A DNA stretch of 64,000 bases from Bradyrhizobium sp. LTSP885 (GCF_000938305.1 NZ_JYMT01000021.1:348765-412764), one strand, 5' to 3'. Shown: positions 24,381 to 34,154, numbered from the stretch's first letter. Notes: generated from the letters alone by a model not told the origin. Translations and numbers: made by a program.

Positions 24381-27300
24381 ATGGACCGCCTCGTCGCTCT
24401 CGCAGTCAATCGTCGGTTCCTGATGGTGGGGCTGTTTGCGGCCGTCCTCATCGGCGGTCTCGTCGCGTTCCAGCAATTGAACATCGAGGCCTATCCCGAC
24501 CCCACGCCGCCGATGGTCGATATCGTCACCCAGAGCCCTGGCCTGTCGGCCGAGGAAATCGAGCGTTACATCACGATTCCCCTGGAGACGCAGGTCGCGG
24601 GCATCAAGAACCTGAAGGTGATCCGAACCATCTCGCTTTACGGCCTGTCGGACGTGAAGCTGCAATTCTCGTTCGACTATACCTACGACCAGGCGCAACA
24701 GCAGGTGCTGAACCGGCTGTCGCAGCTACCGCCGCTGCTCAACAATGCGCAGCCGCAGATCTCGCCGCTCAGCCCGATCGGCGAGATCTATCGCTATCGC
24801 CTGGTCGGCCCGCCGAACTATTCGGTGCTTGATCTCAAGACGCTGCAGGACTGGGTGCTGCAGCGCCGCTTCCGCACCGTGCCCGGGGTGATCGACGTCA
24901 CCGGCTGGGGCGGCAAGACCAAGACCTACGAGCTCCAGGTCGACTTCAACAAGCTCGTGGCCAACGGCATGACCTTGCCGCAGCTTCTCCAGGCCGTGAG
25001 CAATGCCAACGTCAATGTCGGCGGCAATACCATCGATATCGGTCCGCAGTCCGCGGTGGTGCGGGGTGTCGGCCTGATCCGATCGATCGACGGGCTCGCC
25101 AACACCATGGTTGCCGCAAGCGGCGGCACGCCCGTTCTGGTCAAGGACGTCGCGACCGTCAGCGTCGGCGAGCAGCCGCGGCTCGGGATTGCCGGCCAGG
25201 ACGAGGCCGACGACATCGTTCAAGGCATCGTGCTGATGCGGCGCGGCGAACAGAGTTCACCGACGATCTCCCGGGTCGAGCAACTGGTCAGTTCGATCAA
25301 TAGCTCCTCGATCCTGCCGCCGGGCGTCCGGATCGAACGCATTTACGACCGCAAGGATCTGATCGAGACCACGACCCATACCGTGCTCGAGAACATGGTG
25401 GTCGGCATCACGCTGATCGTCTTTCTGCAGTGGGTGTTCCTCGGCGATCTCCGCAGCGCCTTCATCGTGGGCGCGACGATACCGTTCGCGCTGTTTTTCG
25501 CGGTCGGCATTCTGGTGCTGCGCGGCGAATCCGCCAACCTGCTGTCGGTCGGCGCGATCGATTTCGGCCTGATCGTCGATGCCACCGTCATCATGGTCGA
25601 AGCGATCTTCCGGCGGCTGTCGCACACGGTGCATCTCTCCGAGCACGAGCAGGCCGCGATCTCCGCCAGCACGGCAGCCGACATGAAGCATCACGCGGTC
25701 CTGACCGCTGCCGCCGATGTGTCGCGGTCGATCTTCTTTGCCGCGGCGATTATCATCGCGGCATTCCTGCCGCTGTTCACGCTGAGCGGCGTCGAAGGCA
25801 ACATCTTCGGTCCGATGGCGCGGACCTATGCCTACGCGCTGGCCGGCGGCCTGCTCGCGACCTTCACCGTGACGCCTGCGCTCAGCGCCATCATCCTGCC
25901 GGCGCATGTCGAGGAGACCGAGACCTTCCTGATGCGTCTGCTGCACCGTCTCTATATGCCGGTGCTGGCGAGCTCGCTGGCGCATCGCCGGATCGTGCTG
26001 ATGGGTGGCGTAGCGCTGGTCCTGATCACCGCTGTTGCGGTGCGGCTGCTCGGCCTCGAGTTCCTGCCCAAGCTCGAGGAGGGCAATCTCTGGATCCGCG
26101 CGACCTTGCCGCCGACGATTTCGCTGCAGGCGGGCAACGCCTATGTCAACGACATGCGCAAGCTGATCGCGCGCCGTTCCGAAGTGGAATCGGTCGTATC
26201 GCAGCACGGCCGCCCCGACGACGGCACCGACGCCGCGGGCTTCTTCAACGCGGAATTCTTTGCGCCGCTGAAGCCGGCGAAGGAATGGCCGGACGGCGAA
26301 AGCAAGGACGAACTGACGGCAAAACTGCTCGCCGATTTGCAGGAACAGTTTCCCGGCGTCGAATTCAACTTCTCGCAATACCTCCAGGACAACGTCTCGG
26401 AGGCGGTGTCCGGCGTCAAGGGCGAGAACTCGATCAAGCTCTATGGTAACGACCTGCAGGCGCTGACGGATACCGCCAACAAGATCAAGTCGGTGCTGTC
26501 GACCGTGCAGGGCGTCACCGACCTGGCGGTGTTCACCTCGCTCGGCCAGCCCACGGTGCAGATCGACATCGATCGCGCGCGGGCGGCGCGCTACGGGCTC
26601 TCGCCCGGCGACATCAACACCACGATCAAGACAGCAATCGGCGGCGACAGTGCCGGTGACCTCTACGAGCCCGGTAGCGACCGCCATTTTCCGATCATCA
26701 TCCGTCTTGCCCCGCAGTTCCGCCGCAGCGCGGAGGCGATCCAGAACCTGCGGATCGGCGCGCAAGGGCCGAACGGCATCACGCAGGTGCCGCTCAGCGA
26801 GGTCGCGACCGTCAAGCTGGTGTCGGGCGCGGCGTATATCTATCGCGAGCAGCAGGAGCGCTATCTGCCGATCAAGTTCTCGGTGCGTGAGCGCGATCTC
26901 GGCAGCGCGATTCAGGAGGCGCAGGACAAGGTCGCGGCGCAGGTGCAGTTGCCACCGGGATCGCGCGTCGAATGGGTCGGCGAGTTCGGCAATCTGCAGG
27001 ACGCGATCAAACGGCTGTCGATCGTCGTCCCGATCAGCCTGGCATTGATCGCGATGCTGATCTGGTTCAATTTCGGTTCCGTGATCGATACCGCGCTCAC
27101 GATGAGCGTGATCCCGATGGCGGTGCTTGGCGGCATCCTCGGATTGCTGCTGACCGGAATTCCCTTCAGCGTTTCTGCAGCGATCGGGTTCATTGCGCTG
27201 TTCGGCATTTCGGTGATGGACGGAATCATCATCCTCTCGCAATACAACCAGTTGATCGACGAGGGCATGGAACGCGGTGCCGCAATCCTGCGCACCGGTG

Positions 27301-27539
27301 AACTGCAGCTTCGCCCGGTGCTGATGACCTGCGTGGTTGCGGGCATCGGGCTTCTGCCCGCGGCGGTGTCGTCCGGCATCGGCTCCCAGGTGCAGAAGCC
27401 GCTGGCGATCGTCGTGGTGGCCGGCATGACGCTGGCGCCGATCGTGATCCTCGTGACCCTGCCGGCGCTGATTTCGATGTTCTCGCGGCGTACCCGGCAA
27501 GGTCTCGCCGCCGCCGGCCAGTTGGCGCCGGCGGAATGA
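24381..27539 (+). CDS. heavy-metal efflux RND permease, CzcA/CusA family
   Basis: A 1052-residue inner-membrane RND pump with twelve helices and two large periplasmic loops. Helix 4 carries the proton-relay pattern with Asp394, Asp400 and Glu407 (AIDFGLIVDATVIMVE), matching the D-F-G-x-I-V-D-x...E pattern of CzcA-type Co/Zn/Cd exporters more than the CusA copper/silver type. The TM region after the first loop (LENMVVGITLIVFLQWVFLG) and the second half (LALIAMLIWFNFGSVIDTAL, ALFGISVMDGIIILSQYNQL) follow the heavy-metal efflux layout. It lies between adaptor and outer-membrane genes with short gaps, so one transcript codes for a complete tripartite pump. The metal is inferred from the helix-4 motif and is not certain. 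Confidence 0.93.
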   Translation: MDRLVALAVNRRFLMVGLFAAVLIGGLVAFQQLNIEAYPDPTPPMVDIVTQSPGLSAEEIERYITIPLETQVAGIKNLKVIRTISLYGLSDVKLQFSFDYTYDQAQQQVLNRLSQLPPLLNNAQPQISPLSPIGEIYRYRLVGPPNYSVLDLKTLQDWVLQRRFRTVPGVIDVTGWGGKTKTYELQVDFNKLVANGMTLPQLLQAVSNANVNVGGNTIDIGPQSAVVRGVGLIRSIDGLANTMVAASGGTPVLVKDVATVSVGEQPRLGIAGQDEADDIVQGIVLMRRGEQSSPTISRVEQLVSSINSSSILPPGVRIERIYDRKDLIETTTHTVLENMVVGITLIVFLQWVFLGDLRSAFIVGATIPFALFFAVGILVLRGESANLLSVGAIDFGLIVDATVIMVEAIFRRLSHTVHLSEHEQAAISASTAADMKHHAVLTAAADVSRSIFFAAAIIIAAFLPLFTLSGVEGNIFGPMARTYAYALAGGLLATFTVTPALSAIILPAHVEETETFLMRLLHRLYMPVLASSLAHRRIVLMGGVALVLITAVAVRLLGLEFLPKLEEGNLWIRATLPPTISLQAGNAYVNDMRKLIARRSEVESVVSQHGRPDDGTDAAGFFNAEFFAPLKPAKEWPDGESKDELTAKLLADLQEQFPGVEFNFSQYLQDNVSEAVSGVKGENSIKLYGNDLQALTDTANKIKSVLSTVQGVTDLAVFTSLGQPTVQIDIDRARAARYGLSPGDINTTIKTAIGGDSAGDLYEPGSDRHFPIIIRLAPQFRRSAEAIQNLRIGAQGPNGITQVPLSEVATVKLVSGAAYIYREQQERYLPIKFSVRERDLGSAIQEAQDKVAAQVQLPPGSRVEWVGEFGNLQDAIKRLSIVVPISLALIAMLIWFNFGSVIDTALTMSVIPMAVLGGILGLLLTGIPFSVSAAIGFIALFGISVMDGIIILSQYNQLIDEGMERGAAILRTGELQLRPVLMTCVVAGIGLLPAAVSSGIGSQVQKPLAIVVVAGMTLAPIVILVTLPALISMFSRRTRQGLAAAGQLAPAE

Positions 27540-27567
27540 CAGGCGACGATGATGATCGAGGTGGGTT

Positions 27568-28977
27568 GTGAGTAGGGCGGTTTCAAAGGAGGGCACGAGG
27601 CGCGGCTCGCTGGGGTGGTTGCCGCTCTGCCTCGCAGCGACGCTCGCGCAGATGACGCCGGCCGCGGCGGAGACGCTCACGGAAGCCCTGGTGCTCGCCT
27701 ACCAGGCCAATCCGCAGCTCAATGCCGACCGTGCACGCCAGCGCGGTGCTGACGAAAACGTGCCGATCGCGCTGGCCGGATATCGGCCTCAGATCGTGGC
27801 CAGCCTCAGTGCCGGGCTGCAGGCCGTGCGCAACACGCTGCCCGACAACACCATCCAGAGCGCTACGTTGAAGTCCTGGACCATCGGCGTCACCGTCACT
27901 CAGGTGCTGTTCAACGGTTTCAAGACTGCGAACAGCGTTCGCGTCGCCGAATTCCAGGTGCTGTCGGGACGTGAAGCATTGCGCAACACCGGGCAAGGCG
28001 TGTTGCTGGACGCGGTCACCGCGTACATGAACGTGATGGCCAATCAGGCGCTGCTCGAGGCGCAGCGCACCAATGTCGCGGTGCTCCGCGAGATCCAGGC
28101 CACGACCGCGCGGCGGCTCGCCGCCGGCGACGTCACGCCGACCGACACCGCGCAAGCGGAAGCAAGATTGAACCGCGGCCTCGCCGATCTCAACGCCGCT
28201 GATGTGACGTTCGCCATCAGCAAGGCTACCTATGCCCAGGTGATCGGCGAGGCCCCGTCCCGGCTCGCAGCGGCCGCGCCGGTCGACCGGCTCTCGCCGA
28301 CATCGATGGCGGCGGCGATCGAGACCGCCAATCACGAACATCCTGCGGTCCTCGGAGCGGGCTACGATATCGACGTTGCCCAGACCACGATCAAGGTGGC
28401 CGAGAGCGCCCTGTTGCCGACCGTTGCGGTTCAGGCCGGCGCGAGCCGGTCGGTGCAGTCAGACCCGACGCTCAGCACGTCCGGCACCGACCAGGCCTCC
28501 GTACTCGGGCAGATCAATGTGCCGATCTATGACGGCGGCACGGCCGCGTCGCAAACACGGCAGGCCAAGGAATTGGCCTCGCAGAGCCGCATGGTGCTCG
28601 AGCAGGTTCGCAACCAGTCGCGCACCGCCGCGGTCAGCGCGTGGGTATCCAATGAGGGCACCAAGGTGGCGCTCTCGGCGGCAGAGTCGGAGACGCGCGC
28701 GGCCGAGGTCGCGCTGCAAGGTGTCCGGCGCGAGGCGCAGGGCGGTCAGCGCACCACAATCGACGTGCTCAACGCGCAGCAGGACCTGACCAACGCCCGC
28801 TCGCGACAAATTCTCGCGCAGCGCGACCGCGTCATCGCGTCCTACACCTTGCTCAGCGCGGTCGGGCGGCTCGACGTGCGCACGCTCAACCTCAACACGC
28901 CGGATTACCTGCCCGAGGTTCATTATCACCAGGTGCGCGATGCCTGGCATGGCGTCCGCACGCCATCCGGCCAATAG
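27568..28977 (+). CDS. TolC-family outer-membrane efflux channel
   Basis: A 469-residue outer-membrane channel with a signal peptide (WLPLCLAATLAQMTPAAA) and the doubled TolC architecture. The first half has EALVLAYQANPQLNADRARQ and DAVTAYMNVMANQALLEAQR, the second NHEHPAVLGAGYDIDVAQTT and the QAKELASQSR...AVSAWV helix; each is a coiled-coil plus beta-strand unit. The run VLFNGFKTANSVRVAEFQVL matches the type I secretion TolC group. GAGGTGG just before the GTG at 27568 sets the start. It follows the RND permease by 28 bases and precedes a tiny membrane peptide by 26, all on one strand, so it is the exit duct of this pump. Confidence 0.92.
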   Translation: MSRAVSKEGTRRGSLGWLPLCLAATLAQMTPAAAETLTEALVLAYQANPQLNADRARQRGADENVPIALAGYRPQIVASLSAGLQAVRNTLPDNTIQSATLKSWTIGVTVTQVLFNGFKTANSVRVAEFQVLSGREALRNTGQGVLLDAVTAYMNVMANQALLEAQRTNVAVLREIQATTARRLAAGDVTPTDTAQAEARLNRGLADLNAADVTFAISKATYAQVIGEAPSRLAAAAPVDRLSPTSMAAAIETANHEHPAVLGAGYDIDVAQTTIKVAESALLPTVAVQAGASRSVQSDPTLSTSGTDQASVLGQINVPIYDGGTAASQTRQAKELASQSRMVLEQVRNQSRTAAVSAWVSNEGTKVALSAAESETRAAEVALQGVRREAQGGQRTTIDVLNAQQDLTNARSRQILAQRDRVIASYTLLSAVGRLDVRTLNLNTPDYLPEVHYHQVRDAWHGVRTPSGQ

Positions 28978-29003
28978 GAGTCACCCCGAAAGGAGATTAC
29001 GTG

Positions 29004-29084
29004 ATGGATCAACTGGCTGCTCTCAGGCTCTTCACCATCATGGCGGCACTTATGGTATTGTTGGTCGCCTCGGCGTTCTCGTAG
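29004..29084 (+). CDS. 26-residue hydrophobic membrane peptide at the end of the RND operon
   Basis: A small frame, ATG at 29004 (a GTG lies one codon upstream), TAG at 29082-29084. AAAGGAG at 28990-28995 gives a strong ribosome site. It opens with MDQLAALRLF and continues as one membrane helix (TIMAALMVLLVASAFS). It follows the TolC-type gene by 26 bases on the same strand. AcrZ in Escherichia coli is a precedent for a tiny peptide that binds an RND pump, but no sequence likeness to AcrZ is claimed. The strong ribosome site and clean helix make it likely to be translated. Confidence 0.55.
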   Translation: MDQLAALRLFTIMAALMVLLVASAFS

Positions 29085-29149
29085 AACTAAGGCCGGTTAA
29101 AGCCGCGCCGGCCAGAACATGTAATGTCGCAAGGGAGCTCGGCTGAACC

Positions 29150-29905
29150 ATGAGCGAGCATATCATCGTCAGCGACCAGGAGGCGGTGCGCATCATCACG
29201 ATGCGGCGCCCGGAGAAGAAGAATACGCTGACCCAGGACATGTATCTCGCGATGAGCGATGCGATCGATTCCGCGCAACGCGATCCCGCGATCCGCTGCC
29301 TGATCCTGACCGGGCGCTCCGGCGTATTCTCGGCGGGCAACGACATCGGCGACTACCTGCAGGCCGCGACATACGAGGTGACCCGGCCGCGCAACTCGGT
29401 GATCTTCCTGCAGTCGCTCGTCAACAACACCAAGCCGATCATCGCGGCCGTCGATGGCATCGCGATCGGCATCGGGACCACGATGGTGTTTCATTGCGAC
29501 TATGTCGTCGCCAGCACCACGGCGACGTTCTCGTCGCCGTTCATCCAATATGGCCTGGTTCCGGAAGGCGCGACAAGCCTGCTGGTTCCTCGCATGGTCG
29601 GTCACCAGCGGGCGTTCGCGATGCTGGTGCTCGGGCGCGCGATGAGCGCCGCCGACGGCCACGAGGCCGGCTTCGTCAACCTGGTCGTTCCGCCCGGACA
29701 TGCGGTCGTCGAGGCGCAGAAGGTCGCGCGCGATATCTGCGCGTTGCCGGCGGAGGCCGTCGCGATCTCCCGAAAGCTGCTCAAGCCGCCGACCGAGGAT
29801 CTGGTCCGCCGGATCGGCGAGGAGGACCGCAATTTCGGCGAACGGATGCGCTCTCCAGAGGCGGTCGCTGCGTTCCAGGGGTTCTTCGCACGCAAGAAGA
29901 GGTGA
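29150..29905 (+). CDS. enoyl-CoA hydratase/isomerase family protein
   Basis: A 251-residue crotonase-fold enzyme. The CoA-binding and oxyanion-hole motifs are visible: FSAGNDIGDYL near residue 65 and AVDGIAIGIGTTMVFHCDYV near 103, with the first half ending in TRPRNSVIFLQ. The usual catalytic Glu position near 125-150 reads FSSPFIQYGLVPEGATSLLV, with the Glu of VPEG in place. The end AAFQGFFARKKR is typical of the family. It hydrates or isomerises an enoyl-CoA in the cytoplasm; the substrate cannot be told. It follows the efflux operon by 65 bases and converges on an AraC-type gene, so it may be separately transcribed. Confidence 0.88.
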   Translation: MSEHIIVSDQEAVRIITMRRPEKKNTLTQDMYLAMSDAIDSAQRDPAIRCLILTGRSGVFSAGNDIGDYLQAATYEVTRPRNSVIFLQSLVNNTKPIIAAVDGIAIGIGTTMVFHCDYVVASTTATFSSPFIQYGLVPEGATSLLVPRMVGHQRAFAMLVLGRAMSAADGHEAGFVNLVVPPGHAVVEAQKVARDICALPAEAVAISRKLLKPPTEDLVRRIGEEDRNFGERMRSPEAVAAFQGFFARKKR

Positions 29906-29924
29906 GGGACGTCGCCGCCATCAA

Positions 29925-30935
29925 TTAGCTCAGCCACCGCAGGGTCGCCCGCGGGCTCTCGCCGAACTTGGTGCGATAGGCGCTGGCCATGCGGCTGAGA
30001 TGGGTAAAGCCGAGGTCGAAGGCGATATCGACGATCCGCTCGCCCGGCCGCGCCGTCTTGAGACGCGCGTTGAGCTCGGCGAGACGGATGTCCAGCAGCA
30101 TCTCGGAAATCGTGGTCCCGAAATGGCGGCGGAAGCCGATCTGCAGCGCGCGGATGCCGGTGCCCGCGATATCGGCGAGCTCGGCGAGATCAAGCGGCTC
30201 GGTTGCGCGCGTTTCCAGATAGGCCCGCGCCCGCTTCAGCGCCGCCGGCTGGGTTTCGCCGCGCCCGTTGAACACATCGATGGCGGCGCTCAGGCTGTGA
30301 TGCTGGCCGTTGAGCAGCGTGCTGAGGAATGCCTCGCGCCAATCGGCCGCTGCGATCGCGGGCAGCTTCTTCTGTGGCCCGGCCTGTTCGGCAAGCGTGA
30401 CCAGATGTTCGATTCCCGCGGCGAGTGTTTGCCCGGCCGGACGTGTCAGATCGAGGGCCGGATCGAATTCGACCGGCCGCACTGCCGAGCCGCCAAGCGC
30501 CGCTGCGCGATGCTCCACCAGCTTGCGGTCGAGCAGCACGATGAGTTGCGCGCAATCGTCGCGCCATGTCATCTCCGTCGGTATGGTCGGCGACAGCAGC
30601 GATGCGATGCGTTGCGGTCCGGCCGTTACCTCGCGCGCCGCGGTTTTCACCGAAGCGGAGCCGTGCAACGGCATCTGCAGCAGGAAGAAGCGATCGAGGC
30701 AGCCGGGGTTGATCGACACCGAGCCGCCATAGGCAACGTAGTTGACGGAGAAGCCGTCGAAGTCGGCGCAGTTGTGAAGGGCGAAGAAATCCCGCTCCGA
30801 CCGCTCGACCGGCGTCAGGTGGTGCGGGCAGAAGATGCGTCCGATCGCCTCGGCGGCGTCGTCGACGCGCGTGGTGGAGACTCGCGCGAACTCCGCCAGC
30901 CTTGCCCTCGTCGAAACCTCGCTGCTCGTCGCCAT
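29925..30935 (-). CDS. AraC-family regulator
   Basis: A 336-residue AraC/XylS regulator with an N-terminal cupin-like sensing domain (SINPGCLDRFFLLQMPLHGS and a mid-domain LLSPTIPTEM) and a C-terminal double helix-turn-helix (LDLAELADIAGTGIRALQIG, FRRHFGTTISEMLLDIRLAE, then DIAFDLGFTHLSRMASAYRT). The sequence FGESPRATLR is the standard end of the second unit. The ATG at 30935 was chosen; a GTG one codon upstream is possible. It is transcribed away from a cupin gene and a flavin monooxygenase gene across a 267-base gap that must hold both promoters. Control of these genes or of the enoyl-CoA hydratase is an inference from position. Confidence 0.88.
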   Translation of the reverse strand: MATSSEVSTRARLAEFARVSTTRVDDAAEAIGRIFCPHHLTPVERSERDFFALHNCADFDGFSVNYVAYGGSVSINPGCLDRFFLLQMPLHGSASVKTAAREVTAGPQRIASLLSPTIPTEMTWRDDCAQLIVLLDRKLVEHRAAALGGSAVRPVEFDPALDLTRPAGQTLAAGIEHLVTLAEQAGPQKKLPAIAAADWREAFLSTLLNGQHHSLSAAIDVFNGRGETQPAALKRARAYLETRATEPLDLAELADIAGTGIRALQIGFRRHFGTTISEMLLDIRLAELNARLKTARPGERIVDIAFDLGFTHLSRMASAYRTKFGESPRATLRWLS

Positions 30936-31202
30936 CACGCCGGCCGTCCGGAGTTGTTTGAGGTCTAAAGCATCGGCAGCCTAATGCATCTTTCTGAAAA
31001 GGGGAACGCGGTTTCGCTGCGCAAGCTGCCCGATTGGCGCGCAGCCGGGAGCACCAGCTTTGGGCACACCCAGGACGGCCGCCCCCTTTCGCATCGCAGC
31101 ATGATCGTATCCGGCTTGCGGATTCGTTTATCGGCTAGACAGCCCGCGCGGCCGGCGACAGGTTCGGGCTCCGCAATGCGCATCCAATCTGGAGAGGCTG
31201 AC

Positions 31203-31652
31203 ATGGGCAAGCTCGAAAAAGGCATCACGCAAAACGGCACCGGCTACGGCGGCAAGACCTGGAGTATCTTGGGCCAGGTCTATTATCCGAAGGCGGTGAC
31301 CGACTCGACCTTCGCGTTCGAGACCAACAGCGATCCCGGTCAGTTCGTGCCGGTGCACATCCATCCGACCCAGGAGGAGTTCATCCTGGTGCAGGAGGGC
31401 GTGCTCGACCTCAAGCTCGACGGGGTCTGGGTACAGGCCAAGGCAGGCGACCTCGTGCGCCTGCCGCGCGGCATCCCGCATGGCTATTTCAACAAGTCGG
31501 ACAAGCCGGCGCGGGCGCTGTTCTGGGTCTCGCCGATGCAGAAGCTCGAAGCGCTGTTCGAGAAGCTGCACAATCTGCAGGACCCCGCCGAAGTCGTGCG
31601 TATTTCCGCCGAGCACGAGGTGGATTTTCTGCCGCCGGAAGCCAACGACTAG
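31203..31652 (+). CDS. cupin-domain protein
   Basis: A 149-residue single-domain cupin. Motif 1 is HIHPTQEEFILVQEGVLDLK, with the His-x-His...Glu metal ligands, and motif 2 is GDLVRLPRGIPHGYFNKSDK, whose late His is in place. The start is clear: GGAGAGG ends six bases before the ATG at 31203. Small cupins of this type include dioxygenases, isomerases and binding proteins; nothing here fixes the reaction. The flavin monooxygenase gene follows by about 120 bases on the same strand. The ORF region upstream of the ATG reads through but lacks a ribosome site. Confidence 0.85.
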   Translation: MGKLEKGITQNGTGYGGKTWSILGQVYYPKAVTDSTFAFETNSDPGQFVPVHIHPTQEEFILVQEGVLDLKLDGVWVQAKAGDLVRLPRGIPHGYFNKSDKPARALFWVSPMQKLEALFEKLHNLQDPAEVVRISAEHEVDFLPPEAND

Positions 31653-31774
31653 GCTCGGGCGGCCAAAGCAGAACCGCGCACGCGACATGGAATTCGCCGG
31701 AGCAACCCTCCGGCGACGACGGGGATTCGTGCGCTTAAGGGAATGGACCAGTTCACTCATCGCGGAGCGGTTTC

Positions 31775-33268
31775 ATGGTCAAGCAGAAGCAAGTGTGCGT
31801 CATCGGCGCCGGCGTGTCGGGGCTCGCCGCCGGAAAGGCCTTCGCCACGCGTGGCCACAAGGTCACGATCATCGAGCGCAGCGGCGATCTCGGCGGGGTC
31901 TGGGAGCCGGCGCGCGCCTATCCCGACGTCCAGACCCAGAGCCCGAAAGAGCTCTATCGCTACACCGACAAGGCGATGCCGGATTCCTATCCGGAATGGC
32001 CGAAGGGTCCGCAGGTCCATGCCTATCTGCGCGATTATGCCCGGGATCATGGGCTCGACGGTGCGATCCGCTTCAACATCAAGGTAGAGGCCATGAACCG
32101 TCGCGCCGATGGCAAGCCAGGCTGGACGCTCGTGCTGCGCAACGCGGACGGCACCACTGGCCATGAAGATTTCGATTTCGTCGCCGTCTGCACCGGACAG
32201 TTCAACGAGCCGCAGACGCTGAAGCTGGCGGGCGAGGACGGCTTCAGGGCGCAGGGCGGCCAGATCCTGCATTCGTCGCAATATGGCGATCCTGATCTCG
32301 CCAAGGGACGCAAGCTGGTCGTGCTCGGCGGCTCAAAATCGGCGACCGACATCGCGGTGAACGCCGTCAATTCCGGCGCCAGCGAGGTCACCATCGTCTA
32401 CCGCGAGCCGGTCTGGCGGATTCCCTATTTCATCGGCGGCCTCGTCAACTTCAAGCGTATCCTGTACATCCGCGCCCAGGAGGAGATGTTCCGCAGCTGG
32501 GGCATCGGGCCGATGTCGCGGCTCGCGCATGCGATTGCAAAACCGTTCGTGTGGGCGAATTGGCGCGGGCTGGAGAGCATGCTGAAGCTGCAGCTCAAGC
32601 TGAAGCAGTGCGACATGGTGCCGAAGGAGAGGATCGAGGACGGCGTCAACTGCTCGGTGCCGATCGCGACCCCCGGTTTCTATCCGATGGTTGCCGACGG
32701 CCGCATCAAGGCGGTGCGCGGCACGTTCGATCACTATGATGGCGAGACCATCGTCACGAGCGGCGGCCAGCGGATCGCCGCCGACATCGCGGTGCTCGCG
32801 ATCGGCTACAAGCTCGGCGTGCCGTTCCTGTCTGAGACCGATCGTGCGAAGCTGGTTGAGCCCGATGGGCAATATCGGCTGTATCGCCTGATCGCCAATC
32901 CCGATCTGCCCGACATGGGCTTCGTCGGCTTCAATTCGAGCTTCTGCACGGTGTTGTGCGCCGATCTCGCGGCGAACTGGCTGGTGCGCTACGCCGACGG
33001 CCAGCTCGTAAGGCAGCCGAGCGCCACCGAGATGAACCACAACATCGCGATGATGCTGTGCTTCAAGCGTGTCGAGCGTCCGGCGGCGGGCGTTTATGGC
33101 GGGCTGTGCGTCGCGCCCTACCATTTCAAGCACTTCGACGAACTGCTGGCCGACATCGGCACGTCGGCACGCCGCCGCAGCCCGCTCGTCGAAAAGTTCA
33201 CGCCGCCCGACGCGGACGCCTATGCCCGCTTCCTTGCGACGGCGCCTGATTACAAAGCGGTGGCGTAG
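31775..33268 (+). CDS. flavin-containing monooxygenase (FMO/Baeyer-Villiger-like)
   Basis: A 497-residue class B flavoprotein monooxygenase. The FAD-binding Rossmann motif GAGVSGLAAGKAF is at residues about 11-23, ending in TIIERSGDLGGVW. The second, NADPH-binding motif is GGSKSATDIAVNAV near 185, and the linker segment HSSQYGD stands where FMO proteins carry their fingerprint. A late ATG-like GYK segment (AVLAIGYKLG) closes the FAD domain. The family oxygenates N, S or carbonyl carbon with NADPH and O2. Neighbours are a cupin gene upstream and an alpha/beta hydrolase gene downstream in the opposite direction, which together could make and cut an ester, a plausible but unproven pathway. Confidence 0.9.
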   Translation: MVKQKQVCVIGAGVSGLAAGKAFATRGHKVTIIERSGDLGGVWEPARAYPDVQTQSPKELYRYTDKAMPDSYPEWPKGPQVHAYLRDYARDHGLDGAIRFNIKVEAMNRRADGKPGWTLVLRNADGTTGHEDFDFVAVCTGQFNEPQTLKLAGEDGFRAQGGQILHSSQYGDPDLAKGRKLVVLGGSKSATDIAVNAVNSGASEVTIVYREPVWRIPYFIGGLVNFKRILYIRAQEEMFRSWGIGPMSRLAHAIAKPFVWANWRGLESMLKLQLKLKQCDMVPKERIEDGVNCSVPIATPGFYPMVADGRIKAVRGTFDHYDGETIVTSGGQRIAADIAVLAIGYKLGVPFLSETDRAKLVEPDGQYRLYRLIANPDLPDMGFVGFNSSFCTVLCADLAANWLVRYADGQLVRQPSATEMNHNIAMMLCFKRVERPAAGVYGGLCVAPYHFKHFDELLADIGTSARRRSPLVEKFTPPDADAYARFLATAPDYKAVA

Positions 33269-33283
33269 CGCCACCGCCGCCGG

Positions 33284-34009
33284 TCAGTCGCGGCCGGCGT
33301 CAAGGAAGGCTTGAGCTAGGCGTTGTGGATTCGAGAAGCACAATTCATGGCTGCCCGGCACCTGGACCAGGCGGAACAGGCCGAGCTTCTGCGACAGCCG
33401 CGGATGCCAGGGCAGGCCGTGCGGCATCGCCGTGTCCTCGGTGCAGTTGACGTAGGACTTCGCGATTGGCATCTCGGCCGGGTTGGTCTTGAGCGAGATC
33501 TTGTCCTGGAAGGTCTTCAGCGGATGCGGATTGAGCACGTCGTAGGCACGCTGCGCGGTCTCGAGGTCGGCATCGTTGATGAAGGCCTCGCGCCAGATCG
33601 GGAACGGCAGCACCACTGAGCCGTCACCGCGTTCGGCGTGGATCGCGTCGAACAGGCCGACATAGGTCGGCGGCACCATGTCGTTGAGGCACTCGCCATT
33701 GTCGGGCACGAACGCATTCCAGTAGACCAGCCGGCGGATGCGATTGCCGGCGAGGTCGGCAACGCCGGTAATGACCATGCCACCATAGCTGTGGCCGACC
33801 AGCACGATATCCTTCAGGTCGTGCTCGGCCAGATAGTCCACGATGGACTGGATCGCCTCGGCAAGGCCGGTATCCTTCTTGTCGCCGGGCCGATTGCCCT
33901 TGATCGTCGGCGTGTGGACGACATGGCCCGCCTTGCGGATGATGGCCGCGACCGGCTCCAGCTCGGCCCCGGTATGCCAGGCGCCATGGACGAGAACATA
34001 GGTCGACAT
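33284..34009 (-). CDS. alpha/beta hydrolase
   Basis: A 241-residue alpha/beta hydrolase. The oxyanion motif VHGAWH is at residues 7-12, the nucleophile elbow is GHSYGG (Ser about 75), and the late His is in PGSHELCFSNP. The lid segment between about 110 and 160 is short. The opening MSTYVLVHGAWHTG is typical of small esterases of the methyl-salicylate/MenH-like type. The gene converges on the flavin monooxygenase (gap of 15 bases) and diverges from the AraC/maleylacetate reductase genes. Ester or C-C hydrolysis in the cytoplasm is likely; the substrate is unknown. Confidence 0.9.
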   Translation of the reverse strand: MSTYVLVHGAWHTGAELEPVAAIIRKAGHVVHTPTIKGNRPGDKKDTGLAEAIQSIVDYLAEHDLKDIVLVGHSYGGMVITGVADLAGNRIRRLVYWNAFVPDNGECLNDMVPPTYVGLFDAIHAERGDGSVVLPFPIWREAFINDADLETAQRAYDVLNPHPLKTFQDKISLKTNPAEMPIAKSYVNCTEDTAMPHGLPWHPRLSQKLGLFRLVQVPGSHELCFSNPQRLAQAFLDAGRD

Positions 34010-34154
34010 ATTGTGCTTCTCCGACGGGTTTGATTAGATCGACGATCGCTTCCTCGTGTGGTGCGGCGTTCATGCAGCTGTTTGTCGGATATTGCGGTTG
34101 TTGGGCCGACCGCGCTTGGCTGAGGCCGCACTGGACTAGCCTCGGAGTGAACTG

